A model generated the notes under the pieces. That model worked only from the letters and a program-made list of their open reading frames with translations. It had not been told where the DNA came from and ran no database searches. 5,870 bases of DNA from an uncultured Bacteroidota bacterium (lineage in GTDB: Bacteria; Bacteroidota; Bacteroidia; Chitinophagales; Chitinophagaceae). Shown here piece by piece: positions 1-5,870 of the stretch. Position numbers and translations under genes: made by a program. The stretch spans positions 1-5,870 of the forward strand of contig CAMLEX010000341.1 of NCBI GenBank assembly GCA_946479055.1, read 5' to 3'. Position 1 is the stretch's first letter, and each line of letters opens with the position of its first letter.

Positions 1-1345
1 TACTACTGAACAATACGAACAGAACTTCAGCGACATTCATCCGCCGTTTGAAAACAAATCTGCGGCGTTGGTGGATGCCAACCGATGCCTGTTTTGTTAT
101 GATGCGCCTTGTACCAAAAGCTGCCCTACCAGTATTGATATTCCAAAGTTTATTAAACAGATCACAACAGATAATATAAAAGGTTCTGCTCATACTATTT
201 TTTCTTCCAATATTATGGGTGCCGGTTGCAGCAGAGTATGTCCTGTTGAAAAATTATGCGAAGGGGCCTGCGTTTATAATCTACTGGAAGAAGCGCCTAT
301 TCCTATTGCCAGATTGCAACGCTACTCTACCGAAAAGGCAATGGAGAATAACTGGCAATTGTTTGAAAGAAAAAAATCATCAGGCAAAAAAGTAGCGGTT
401 ATAGGCGCCGGTCCGGCAGGCTTGAGTTGTGCTCATGTATTGAGTCGGAAAGGAGTGGATGTGACGTTCTATGAAAAAGAAAGCAAGGGTGGTGGATTAA
501 TGACGTATGGGATTGCTGCGTATAAAGTAACGCCACAGTTTTGTGAAGATGAAGTAAATTATATTACTTCTATTGGCGGTATTGATATAAAATATAATCA
601 CGAGCTGGGAAAGAATATTTCATTGGCAGAACTGCAAAAAGATTATGACGCCGTTTATCTTGGTATTGGGGTGGGTGTAGCAAGACAATTAGATATTCCG
701 GGAGAAGAACTGGAAGGCGTAGTTGATGCCATTTCTTTTATTTACAATTTACGAAGTAAGAAGTATGAAGAAATTCCGGTTGGTGATAAAGTAGCTGTAA
801 TTGGAATGGGTATGACAGCGATTGATGCGGCTACACAGGCCAAACGTTTAGGAGCGAAGGAAGTGACATTGGTATATCGTAGAACTGAAGCCGAAAAACC
901 TTGTACTGATGTTGAGCTGGATATTGCAAAGTTGGATGGTTGTGAGATCATCTGGCTGGCAGCGCCAAAAGAAGTGAGAGGTGAAAATGCCCGCCCGGAT
1001 GATCCGGTCGGACGGGGAAAAGTGAAAGAATTGATTTGCAGCATTATGAAATTGGGTGACCCGGATGCCAGTGGTCGCCGTTCTCCTGTTGATACGGGAG
1101 AAACATTTGTATTAGATGTGGATATGGTGATCAAAGCCGCAGGACAAACTCCTTTTGAAGAATTGATAAGTGATAACAACCTCAACAATAAAAATGGAAA
1201 AATTGTTATTGATATAAGTGCAACAAATATAAAAGGTGTTTTTGCGGGCGGTGATTGTGTGAACGGTGGTAAGGAAGTGGTAGATGCGGTGCAGGCTGGG
1301 AAGGATGGAGCGAAAGCAATACTTTCCTATATGGGACTTGCGTAG
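1..1345 (+). CDS. preT: Dihydropyrimidine dehydrogenase subunit PreT (FAD/NAD(P)H, Fe-S), 5'-partial
   Basis: This is the electron-input subunit of cytosolic NAD(P)H-dependent dihydropyrimidine dehydrogenase. It passes electrons from NAD(P)H through FAD and Fe-S clusters to PreA for uracil/thymine reduction. The frame is open to the left edge (first full codon at 2, 447 codons visible), and the residues before 68 match the family N-terminus, so the TTG at 68 is not the start. Counting visible residues, cysteines at 29, 32, 37 and 41 (CLFC-YDAPC-TKSC) and at 76, 80, 86 and 90, plus Gln106 (ARLQR), match the cluster ligands of mammalian DPD, including its unusual Gln ligand. The FAD motif GAGPAG is at 135-140, the NAD(P) motif GMGMTA at 268-273, and the second FAD motif GGD at 416-418. 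VYRR at 291-294 hints at NADPH preference, but this is weak. A GltD-type glutamate synthase small subunit is the main alternative; the partner preA gene argues against it. The last residues (SYMGLA) lie inside a repeat unit. Confidence 0.93.
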   Translation, partial: TTEQYEQNFSDIHPPFENKSAALVDANRCLFCYDAPCTKSCPTSIDIPKFIKQITTDNIKGSAHTIFSSNIMGAGCSRVCPVEKLCEGACVYNLLEEAPIPIARLQRYSTEKAMENNWQLFERKKSSGKKVAVIGAGPAGLSCAHVLSRKGVDVTFYEKESKGGGLMTYGIAAYKVTPQFCEDEVNYITSIGGIDIKYNHELGKNISLAELQKDYDAVYLGIGVGVARQLDIPGEELEGVVDAISFIYNLRSKKYEEIPVGDKVAVIGMGMTAIDAATQAKRLGAKEVTLVYRRTEAEKPCTDVELDIAKLDGCEIIWLAAPKEVRGENARPDDPVGRGKVKELICSIMKLGDPDASGRRSPVDTGETFVLDVDMVIKAAGQTPFEELISDNNLNNKNGKIVIDISATNIKGVFAGGDCVNGGKEVVDAVQAGKDGAKAILSYMGLA

Positions 1346-1394
1346 GTTTCACGCAAAGATCGCAAAGGGGCAACGACCGCAACGTAGCGCCGCT
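1337..1394. repeat. 58-bp perfect repeat core, copy 1 (overlaps preT stop)
   Basis: This stretch is identical base for base to 1459-1516, an offset of 122. It starts in the last two sense codons of preT, contains the TAG stop at 1343-1345, and continues through CGCAAAGATCGCAAAG and GCAACGTAGCGCCGCT. A 6-bp inverted repeat, TTGCGT (1338-1343) with ACGCAA (1351-1356), can fold over the stop codon. No T run follows, so it does not look like an intrinsic terminator. Confidence 0.95.
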
Positions 1395-1416
1395 ATTTTC
1401 ATTGCGATCGCTACGT
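1382..1416. repeat. Inverted repeat (hairpin) in repeat unit 1
   Basis: ACGTAGCG at 1382-1389 is the exact reverse complement of CGCTACGT at 1409-1416, giving an 8-bp stem with a 19-nt loop. An overlapping alternative pairs GCAACG (1379-1384) with CATTGC (1400-1405) with one mismatch. Neither is followed by a T run, so a terminator is not supported. A stem within a dispersed repeat is typical of REP-like or small non-autonomous elements, but that role is inferred. Confidence 0.65.
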
Positions 1417-1458
1417 GAGAGAAAAAAGGCGGAGCGAAAGCAATACTTCCTATATGGG

Positions 1459-1516
1459 CTTGCGTAGGTTTCACGCAAAGATCGCAAAGGGGCAACGACC
1501 GCAACGTAGCGCCGCT
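1459..1516. repeat. 58-bp perfect repeat core, copy 2
   Basis: This is the second identical copy of 1337-1394. The preT-derived leader before it (GGAGCGAAAGCAATACTT at 1431-1448) has lost one base compared with unit 1, so it is frameshifted relative to PreT and is not coding. The perfect core beside diverged flanks suggests recent duplication or gene conversion. Confidence 0.95.
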
Positions 1517-1537
1517 GTTCCCGTTGCGACCGCTGCG
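1505..1537. repeat. Inverted repeat (hairpin) in repeat unit 2
   Basis: CGTAGCG (1505-1511) pairs with CGCTGCG (1531-1537) over 7 bp, including one T-G wobble, so the stem seen in unit 1 persists although the right arm has changed. The competing stem GCAACG (1501-1506) with CGTTGC (1522-1527) is perfect here, whereas its unit 1 counterpart has a mismatch. No terminator T run follows. Confidence 0.6.
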
Positions 1538-1541
1538 AGAA

Positions 1542-1592
1542 ATGGGAAAAGATGGGGCGAAAGCGATACTTGAATATTTGTCTGAACCATGA
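1542..1592 (+). pseudogene. Remnant of a preT 3' end with an alternative C-terminus
   Basis: Read from 1542 this segment gives MGKDGAKAILEYLSEP and then a TGA stop at 1590-1592. It is a close counterpart of the real PreT end AGKDGAKAILSYMGLA at 1294-1345. The match covers GKDGAKAIL; the residues after it differ because the real copy runs into the repeat core. The segment is too short and lacks a start context to be a gene. It is best read as the displaced original end of preT, left behind when repeat DNA entered or duplicated at this site. The homology is seen directly; the history is inferred. Confidence 0.7.
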
Positions 1593-1706
1593 TTTTGAAG
1601 GATTAAAAAGATTAATAGGAAATACAATCTTCAATATCACTAAATCCACCCAAATCCAGGTTCAGATAATTTGACGAATAGCGAACAGAACGATGAAGAG
1701 TGCGAC

Positions 1707-1737
1707 GCCCGTCCGAACGGATTTCATCCGGGCGGGC
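1707..1737. repeat. GC-rich imperfect palindrome (hairpin)
   Basis: The left arm GCCCGTCCG (1707-1715) pairs with CGGGCGGGC (1729-1737) over 9 bp with one T-G wobble. Inside it GGAT (1719-1722) can pair with ATCC (1726-1729), extending the fold if the outermost inner pair is given up. It is followed by AACAGACG, not a T run, so it is not a standard intrinsic terminator. Its composition is far more GC-rich than the neighbouring AT-rich sequence, which suggests a dispersed palindromic element. Confidence 0.7.
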
Positions 1738-1750
1738 AACAGACGATGAT

Positions 1751-1770
1751 CCTTCGACTACGCTCAGGAC
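1751..1770. repeat. CCTTCGACTACGCTCAGG-type dispersed element
   Basis: The sequence CCTTCGACTACGCTCAGGAC resembles a short intergenic repeat that I recall as abundant in many Bacteroidota and some cyanobacterial genomes, where its complement reads as LSVVEG in spurious proteins. Only one copy is present in this window, so its repeat status rests on recall rather than on sequence seen here. It lies 13 bp after the GC-rich hairpin and may belong to the same composite unit. Confidence 0.55.
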
Positions 1771-1794
1771 AGTACAACAGCCGGGCTCATATAA

Positions 1795-1816
1795 CATCAA
1801 ACTTCAAACATCAAAC
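1795..1816. repeat. Short direct repeat CATCAAAC x2
   Basis: CATCAAAC occurs at 1795-1802 and 1809-1816, separated by TTCAAA, just before the preA start. It may be simple low-complexity sequence. No regulatory role is evident. Confidence 0.5.
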
Positions 1817-1825
1817 GATTTTAAC

Positions 1826-3094
1826 ATGGCTGACATATCTTCAAATTTTCTCGGTATCAAATCTCCCAACCCATTCTGGCTGGCGAGTGCACCACCGACG
1901 GATAAAAAGTATAATGTATTGCGGGCCTTTGAAGCCGGCTGGGGCGGCGTGGTTTGGAAAACATTAGGATCACAGGTGAAAAATGTTTCATCAAGATATT
2001 CATCGGTTGATTTTAATGGCACCCGGGTAATGGGATTTAATAATATTGAACTCATCAGTGATCGTCCGCTGGATATTAATTTACAAGAGATAGCGGAATG
2101 TATAAAATTATTTCCCGATCGGGCGATGATCGTTTCGCTGATGGCCGATAATGATCGCCAAAGCTGGCATGAATTGATAAAAAAAGTAGAAGACACCGGT
2201 GCACATGGTCTTGAATTGAACTTTGGTTGTCCGCATGGGATGACGGAAAGAGGTATGGGTGCTACAGTGGGGCAGGATCCAGAGATTGCAAAGATGGTTG
2301 TGGAATGGGTGATGGAAGCTGCAACTATTCCTGTTATCACTAAACTTACTCCCAATGTACATTCTGTTGTGCCGACAGGTAAAGCTTGCGTAGAAGCCGG
2401 AACAAATGCCTTATCGCTTATTAATACTATTCAATCTGTAACGGGGATTGATTTGGATACGCTGGTGCCAAATCCAAACGTTGGCGGCAAATCTGTATTT
2501 GGTGGTTATTGCGGTCCGGCTGTAAAACCCATTGCATTAAAAATGTTAACGACGATTGCACAGAATGCTGTTACATCCAAAGTTCCGGTATCGGGTATTG
2601 GTGGTATTAGTACATGGAAAGACGCGGTGGAATTTATGTTGCTTGGCGCATCGAATGTACAGGTTTGTACCGCGGTAATGAAACATGGTTTTCGCATTGT
2701 GGAAGATATGTGTGAGGGCCTTACTAACTGGATGGATGAAAAAGGTTTTAAAATGCTTGATGATTTTATTGGCAAATCAGTTAGCAACATTACGCATTGG
2801 GAAGATCTTGATATAAATTTTCATATTATAGCAAAGATCAATCAGGATAAATGTATTCATTGCGGCCTTTGTTATATAGCTTGTGAAGATACTTCTCACC
2901 AATCCATCAACCTGGAATATGGAAAACCTTATAACACCTATACAGTAAAAGAAGAGGAATGCGTGGGTTGTAATCTATGCAAGATCGTTTGCCCTGTGGA
3001 AGAATGTATCACTATGGAAGTGCACCGCAAAGGGGAAGAATACCTGAATTGGAAAGAATTTGTACGCAGGGGCCTGCCTTTGAATGATCATTAA
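1826..3094 (+). CDS. preA: Dihydropyrimidine dehydrogenase catalytic subunit PreA
   Basis: PreA reduces uracil or thymine to the 5,6-dihydro form at FMN, using electrons delivered by PreT, in the cytosol. From the ATG at 1826 the protein has 422 residues, close to the ~411 of E. coli PreA, and MADISSNFLGIKSPNPFWLAS aligns with the family N-terminus. The frame stays open upstream to an ATG at 1700, but those 42 codons run through repeat DNA and are unlike the family. Residues 1 to about 320 form the FMN-binding TIM barrel. The active-site loop NFGCPHGMTERGMG (132-145) carries the expected catalytic Cys135 and resembles the mammalian loop (NLSCPHGM). TKLTPN is at 172-177 and the FMN-phosphate region GIGGI at 257-261. 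A C-terminal ferredoxin domain has Cys343/346/349/353 and Cys379/382/385/389 for two [4Fe-4S] clusters. No clear ribosome-binding site precedes the start, as is common in Bacteroidota. It lies 480 bp after preT, unusually far for this pair. Confidence 0.95.
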   Translation: MADISSNFLGIKSPNPFWLASAPPTDKKYNVLRAFEAGWGGVVWKTLGSQVKNVSSRYSSVDFNGTRVMGFNNIELISDRPLDINLQEIAECIKLFPDRAMIVSLMADNDRQSWHELIKKVEDTGAHGLELNFGCPHGMTERGMGATVGQDPEIAKMVVEWVMEAATIPVITKLTPNVHSVVPTGKACVEAGTNALSLINTIQSVTGIDLDTLVPNPNVGGKSVFGGYCGPAVKPIALKMLTTIAQNAVTSKVPVSGIGGISTWKDAVEFMLLGASNVQVCTAVMKHGFRIVEDMCEGLTNWMDEKGFKMLDDFIGKSVSNITHWEDLDINFHIIAKINQDKCIHCGLCYIACEDTSHQSINLEYGKPYNTYTVKEEECVGCNLCKIVCPVEECITMEVHRKGEEYLNWKEFVRRGLPLNDH

Positions 3095-3131
3095 GCATCG
3101 CAAACAATACTTTTTTCTATCTTTCTGGCTT

Positions 3132-3140
3132 TATCTTTGC
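3132..3140 (+). promoter_or_regulatory. Bacteroidota-type -7 promoter element TATCTTTGC
   Basis: TATCTTTGC matches the Bacteroidota -7 consensus TAnnTTTG(C/T) exactly. It lies 34 bp before the ATG of the AsmA-like gene, so transcription would begin near 3145-3150. The upstream -33 TTTG element is not clear; only a T-rich run (3111-3116) lies in that area. It suggests that the downstream gene is transcribed independently of preTA. Confidence 0.65.
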
Positions 3141-3174
3141 ACTTTTCCAGTTTGAAAATAATAAGCCGATAACT

Positions 3175-5870
3175 ATGAACAAATCAGTAAAAAAAGTATT
3201 AAAGATTACCGGTATCGTTTTACTGGTATTAATTGCAGCCGCATTTATTATCCCGATCGCATTCAAAAAACAAATCACTGAACTTGTAAAAAAAGAGATC
3301 AACAAAAGCCTGACGGCCAAAGTTGATTTTAAAGACGTGAGTCTTTCTTTATTCCGCCATTTTCCCAAAGTTTCTATTAGTTTAAATGAACTTTCTGTAA
3401 TTGGCACTGATGAATTTGCCAAAGACACTTTGATCGCAACAAAAAATCTAGATGCTTCGGTGAACCTTATGAGTGTTATAAAAGGAGATGATATAAAAGT
3501 ATCAGGTGTTTACCTTGAATCACCACGCATTCATGCTCTTGTTACCAAAGAAGGAAAAGCTAATTGGGATATTGCTAAAGAAGATACAACTGCTGCTTCT
3601 ACATCAGACACTTCAGCTTCAGCTTTTAAAATGACATTACAGAAGTATGAAATCAAAGATGGTTATATTTTTTATAAGGACGAGAGCAGTGATATGAGTG
3701 CTGAAATATCGGGTCTCAATCATGAAGGCAGTGGCGATTTCACACAAGATGAGTTCATACTGTCAACAGCAACAAAAGCAGATGCGGCCAATTTTACCTA
3801 TGCAGCCATCCCCTATCTAGCCAATACAAAGACAAGCATCGGCGCTGATATAAAAATTGATAATAAAACAAATACTTACACTTTCAAAACAGATGATATT
3901 GAACTGAATAATCTGAAAGTATCTGCAGACGGTTCTTTTCAACTGGTGAATGACAGTACTTATAACATGGATATCAAATTCAAATCGCCATCCAACGATT
4001 TCAAAGATATTTTATCACTGATCCCTGCTGTTTATAAAAATGATTTTGACAAAATAAAAACAAGCGGCTCTGCACTTTTCAATGGTTTTGTGAAAGGAAC
4101 TTATAGCCCGCAGCAAATACCCGCCTATGATGTGAACCTTGAAGTGAAAGATGGATTTTTCCAATATCCCGATCTGCCGAAGCCTGTTAAAAATATTCAA
4201 CTGGCCATGCATCTCAGCAATATTGATGGCCAAATGGATAATACGGTAGTTGATATTTCGAAAGGACATTTAGAAATGGATAATGAACCATTTGATTTTA
4301 AATTATTGTTTAAAAATCCTGAAACCGCTCAATATGTTGATGCAGTGGCGAAGGGAAAACTGGACCTGGCCAATGTTTCCAAATTTGTAAAACTGGAAGG
4401 CAATACTAAACTCGGCGGCCTGGTTTGGGCCGATATTTTCGCTAAAGGAAATCTTTCTGCTATACAGGCTCAACAAGGACCATTTAGTGCCGGTGGTTTT
4501 TTAGACATTAAAAATCTTTTTTACTCTTCGAATGATTTTCCTCAACCGATCCAGAATGGGAACATGAAAATACAACTGGCCAACAGTGGTGGTATTGCGG
4601 ATAATACAACGGTCGATATTTCATCAGGCCATATTGAAGTAGGAAAAGATCCATTTGATTTTTCATTGCAACTCCGCAATCCTGTTTCTTCTATTGATTT
4701 TGCCGGTAATGCCAAAGGAAGATTTACGTTGGATAACATCAAACAGTTTACGGAATTGGAACCCGGTAGCAGTGTAAGTGGTGTATTGAATGCTGATCTT
4801 ACTTTTAAAGGAAATAAAACAGCTATTGATAAAAAAGAATATGATAAGATTACTGTGAATGGTACAGCCGGGCTAAATAATTTAAAATACGTATCAAAAG
4901 ATTACCCGACAGGAATAACTATTTCCAATACACAGGTTACATTCAATCAAAAAAATGTTGCCTTAAATAGCCTTAGCGGAAATTACCTCAATACCAATTT
5001 TACTGCAAACGGCGCATTGAACAACCTGATCGGCTATGCTATGCAGGATCAGTCATTGAGTGGCAACCTGAATGTAACGGCAGATAAAATGAACCTGAAT
5101 GATTGGATGGGAACTGATACAACTGCTGCTGCTTCATCAACCACCACCACTTCATCGGAACCATTCTTGGTTCCGGCCAACATCAATTTTACTATCAATG
5201 CCAAAGCGGACCAGGTAAAATATGATAAAGTGGATTACAGGAATATCAATGGTGTATTATTTTTGAATGACGAGACGGTAAAACTCCAGAATGTAAAGAC
5301 GGAAGCTTTGGATGGCACTATCGCTTTTAATGGCTCATACTCTACCAAAACAAACAAGAAAGAGCCACATATCGCTTTAAGTTATGATGTAAAAGATATA
5401 GATGTTCAAAAAGCATTTTTCTCATTTAATACGATTCAAAAGCTGATGCCTATTGGTCAGTTCCTTGATGGCAAACTAAATTCGCAATTGACAATGATCG
5501 GCAGTCTGAATGGCGACATGATGCCTGATTTCAGTAGCCTGACCGGTAACGGTAATTTTTTATTGCTGGAAGGAGTTTTGAAGAAATTCGCACCGCTTGA
5601 AAAATTAGCCAGCACATTACAGATCGATGAATTAAAATCAATCACGATAAAAGACATTAAAAATCATATCGAATTCGCCAATGGCAAAGTATTGGTAAAG
5701 CCATTTGATATTAAAATAAAAGATATAGAACTACAGATCGGCGGGATGCACGGCTTTGATCAATCTATAGATTATGTGGTTGCTATGAAAGTGCCGAGAA
5801 AATACCTGGGCACACAGGGAAATAATCTTGTCAACAACCTGGCGACACAAGCCAGCAACAAAGGCATCCC
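3175..5870 (+). CDS. AsmA family envelope protein, 3'-partial
   Basis: The frame runs from the ATG at 3175 to the right edge without a stop (898 full codons). A basic N-terminus (MNKSVKKVLK) and one hydrophobic segment at residues 11-30 indicate an inner-membrane anchor with the rest in the periplasm. Residues 31 to about 135 match the AsmA N-terminal pattern, with FPKVSISLNELSVIG and a block ending NWDI (130-133). The middle is beta-rich and repetitive. Two gapless 107-residue repeats (324-430 and 445-551) share DNTxVDISxGHxE and PFDF, and weaker units follow near 567-644 and 680-748. Thr/Ser/Ala-rich linkers lie at 137-150 and 648-662. The end (about 750-898) resembles the AsmA-like C-terminal domain. 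AsmA-family proteins such as YhdP, TamB and YdbH take part in phospholipid transport to the outer membrane; this role here is inferred. There is no obvious Shine-Dalgarno sequence before the start. Confidence 0.9.
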   Translation, partial: MNKSVKKVLKITGIVLLVLIAAAFIIPIAFKKQITELVKKEINKSLTAKVDFKDVSLSLFRHFPKVSISLNELSVIGTDEFAKDTLIATKNLDASVNLMSVIKGDDIKVSGVYLESPRIHALVTKEGKANWDIAKEDTTAASTSDTSASAFKMTLQKYEIKDGYIFYKDESSDMSAEISGLNHEGSGDFTQDEFILSTATKADAANFTYAAIPYLANTKTSIGADIKIDNKTNTYTFKTDDIELNNLKVSADGSFQLVNDSTYNMDIKFKSPSNDFKDILSLIPAVYKNDFDKIKTSGSALFNGFVKGTYSPQQIPAYDVNLEVKDGFFQYPDLPKPVKNIQLAMHLSNIDGQMDNTVVDISKGHLEMDNEPFDFKLLFKNPETAQYVDAVAKGKLDLANVSKFVKLEGNTKLGGLVWADIFAKGNLSAIQAQQGPFSAGGFLDIKNLFYSSNDFPQPIQNGNMKIQLANSGGIADNTTVDISSGHIEVGKDPFDFSLQLRNPVSSIDFAGNAKGRFTLDNIKQFTELEPGSSVSGVLNADLTFKGNKTAIDKKEYDKITVNGTAGLNNLKYVSKDYPTGITISNTQVTFNQKNVALNSLSGNYLNTNFTANGALNNLIGYAMQDQSLSGNLNVTADKMNLNDWMGTDTTAAASSTTTTSSEPFLVPANINFTINAKADQVKYDKVDYRNINGVLFLNDETVKLQNVKTEALDGTIAFNGSYSTKTNKKEPHIALSYDVKDIDVQKAFFSFNTIQKLMPIGQFLDGKLNSQLTMIGSLNGDMMPDFSSLTGNGNFLLLEGVLKKFAPLEKLASTLQIDELKSITIKDIKNHIEFANGKVLVKPFDIKIKDIELQIGGMHGFDQSIDYVVAMKVPRKYLGTQGNNLVNNLATQASNKGI
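4144..4464 (+). repeat. Internal protein repeat A of the AsmA-like protein
   Basis: Codons 324-430 align without gaps to codons 445-551 at an offset of 363 bp (121 codons). By eye about 40 of 107 residues are identical, concentrated in DNTVVDISKGHLE, PFDF, NP, AKG and the closing KGNLSAI. The DNA has diverged, so this is an old protein-level duplication and fits the repeating beta-groove design of the AsmA superfamily. Confidence 0.8.
4507..4827 (+). repeat. Internal protein repeat B of the AsmA-like protein
   Basis: This is the partner of repeat A, covering codons 445-551, with DNTTVDISSGHIE, PFDFSLQLRNP and a closing KGNKTAI. A 14-residue connector (431-444) separates the two. Confidence 0.8.

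Larger units (their letters stand above)
1307..1571. repeat. Tandem repeat: two ~123-bp units plus an 18-bp partial third
   Basis: Unit 1 is 1307-1430, unit 2 is 1431-1553, and the start of a third unit is 1554-1571. Each begins with a version of GGAGCGAAAGCAATACTT, which in unit 1 encodes GAKAIL of PreT. Units 1 and 2 share a perfect 58-bp core. The stretches after the core differ at many positions, and unit 2 lacks one T and one A relative to unit 1 just before the core. The unit carries the preT stop codon (1343-1345), so it straddles the gene end. The core is more GC-rich than the surrounding genes. The CGCAAAGATCGCAAAG part resembles dispersed intergenic repeats that I recall from Bacteroidota and cyanobacteria, but that match is from memory only. 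Confidence 0.95.
1346..1825. other. 480-bp repeat-filled gap between preT and preA
   Basis: No convincing gene lies here. The open frames on the minus strand run through repeat DNA and encode low-complexity peptides of the PLCDLCVKPTQ type, repeated in more than one frame, which indicates repeat read-through. The left part is the tandem repeat and the preT-end remnant. Positions 1593-1700 are AT-rich and hold only weak inverted repeats, such as AAGATT (1608-1613) with AATCTT (1626-1631). The right part carries a GC-rich hairpin, a CCTTCGACTACGCTCAGG element and a short direct repeat. I see no clear promoter or terminator, so how preA is expressed is not evident. Readthrough from preT is possible. 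Confidence 0.8.

Noticed and set aside
68..70. TTG at 68 as the start of preT
   Set aside because: The frame is open to the left edge and the upstream residues, including PPFENKSAAL, fit the PreT N-terminus before the first cysteine motif. The true start is outside the window.
1338..1356. Intrinsic terminator of preT at TTGCGT/ACGCAA
   Set aside because: A 6-bp stem overlapping the stop codon with no following T run; the other hairpins in the gap also lack one.
1404..1411. GCGATCGC octamer (HIP1-like)
   Set aside because: A single occurrence that is changed to GCGACCGC in the second repeat unit; most likely chance.
1337..1516. CRISPR array
   Set aside because: Only two 58-bp repeats at a 122-bp period, with the intervening sequence itself derived from the repeat and preT. 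There are no short regular spacers or cas genes.
1206..1649. Overlapping minus-strand open frames of about 147 and 92 codons (1206-1649 and 1349-1627) across the repeat region
   Set aside because: They run over the tandem repeat, encode duplicated Arg/Ser-rich peptides in different frames, overlap preT or its remnant, and match no family I recognise.
1667..1673. TAATTTG as a -7 promoter element for preA
   Set aside because: It is one base short of TAnnTTTG, lies about 150 bp before the start and upstream of the hairpin, and has no clear -33 partner.
1804..2362. Minus-strand open frames within preA (for example 1804-2355 and 2506-2790)
   Set aside because: They are antisense shadows of a well-supported conserved gene and have no recognisable domains.
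3095..3120. Terminator after preA
   Set aside because: A T run is present at 3111-3116, but I see no GC-rich inverted repeat before it.
4015..5657. Minus-strand open frames within the AsmA-like gene (4015-4269, 4542-4742, 5457-5657)
   Set aside because: They are short and antisense to a continuous 898-codon frame with clear family features.

Overview
The window looks like chromosomal DNA of a Bacteroidota bacterium, probably near Chitinophagaceae/Sphingobacteriales. The reasons are AT-rich genes, starts without clear Shine-Dalgarno sequences, an exact TAnnTTTG-type -7 promoter element before the third gene, an AsmA-like protein of the type common in that phylum, and intergenic repeats that resemble ones I recall from those genomes. 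The lineage is an inference. All three genes are on the + strand.

Layout. Positions 1-1345 hold most of preT, the FAD/NAD(P)/Fe-S subunit of a bacterial dihydropyrimidine dehydrogenase; its N-terminus lies off the left edge. Positions 1346-1825 form a 480-bp gap filled with repeats. It contains a 122-124 bp tandem duplication that overlaps the preT stop codon, a third partial copy carrying a different in-frame preT C-terminus, a GC-rich hairpin, and a CCTTCGACTACGCTCAGG-type element. Positions 1826-3094 hold complete preA, the FMN/ferredoxin catalytic subunit. After an 80-bp gap with a recognisable promoter, a large AsmA-family envelope protein gene begins at 3175 and runs off the right edge, with 898 codons visible and no stop.

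How the genes work together. PreT takes electrons from NAD(P)H through FAD and N-terminal Fe-S clusters. PreA receives them through its C-terminal 2x[4Fe-4S] ferredoxin domain and reduces uracil or thymine at FMN. Together they correspond to the single-chain eukaryotic DPD and would perform the first step of reductive pyrimidine breakdown. The AsmA-like gene has its own promoter-like motif and no evident link to this pathway.

The most unusual part is the preT-preA gap. Repeat DNA appears to have been inserted at or duplicated across the 3' end of preT, changing its last residues and separating two genes that are normally adjacent. I found no previously undescribed multi-gene system.
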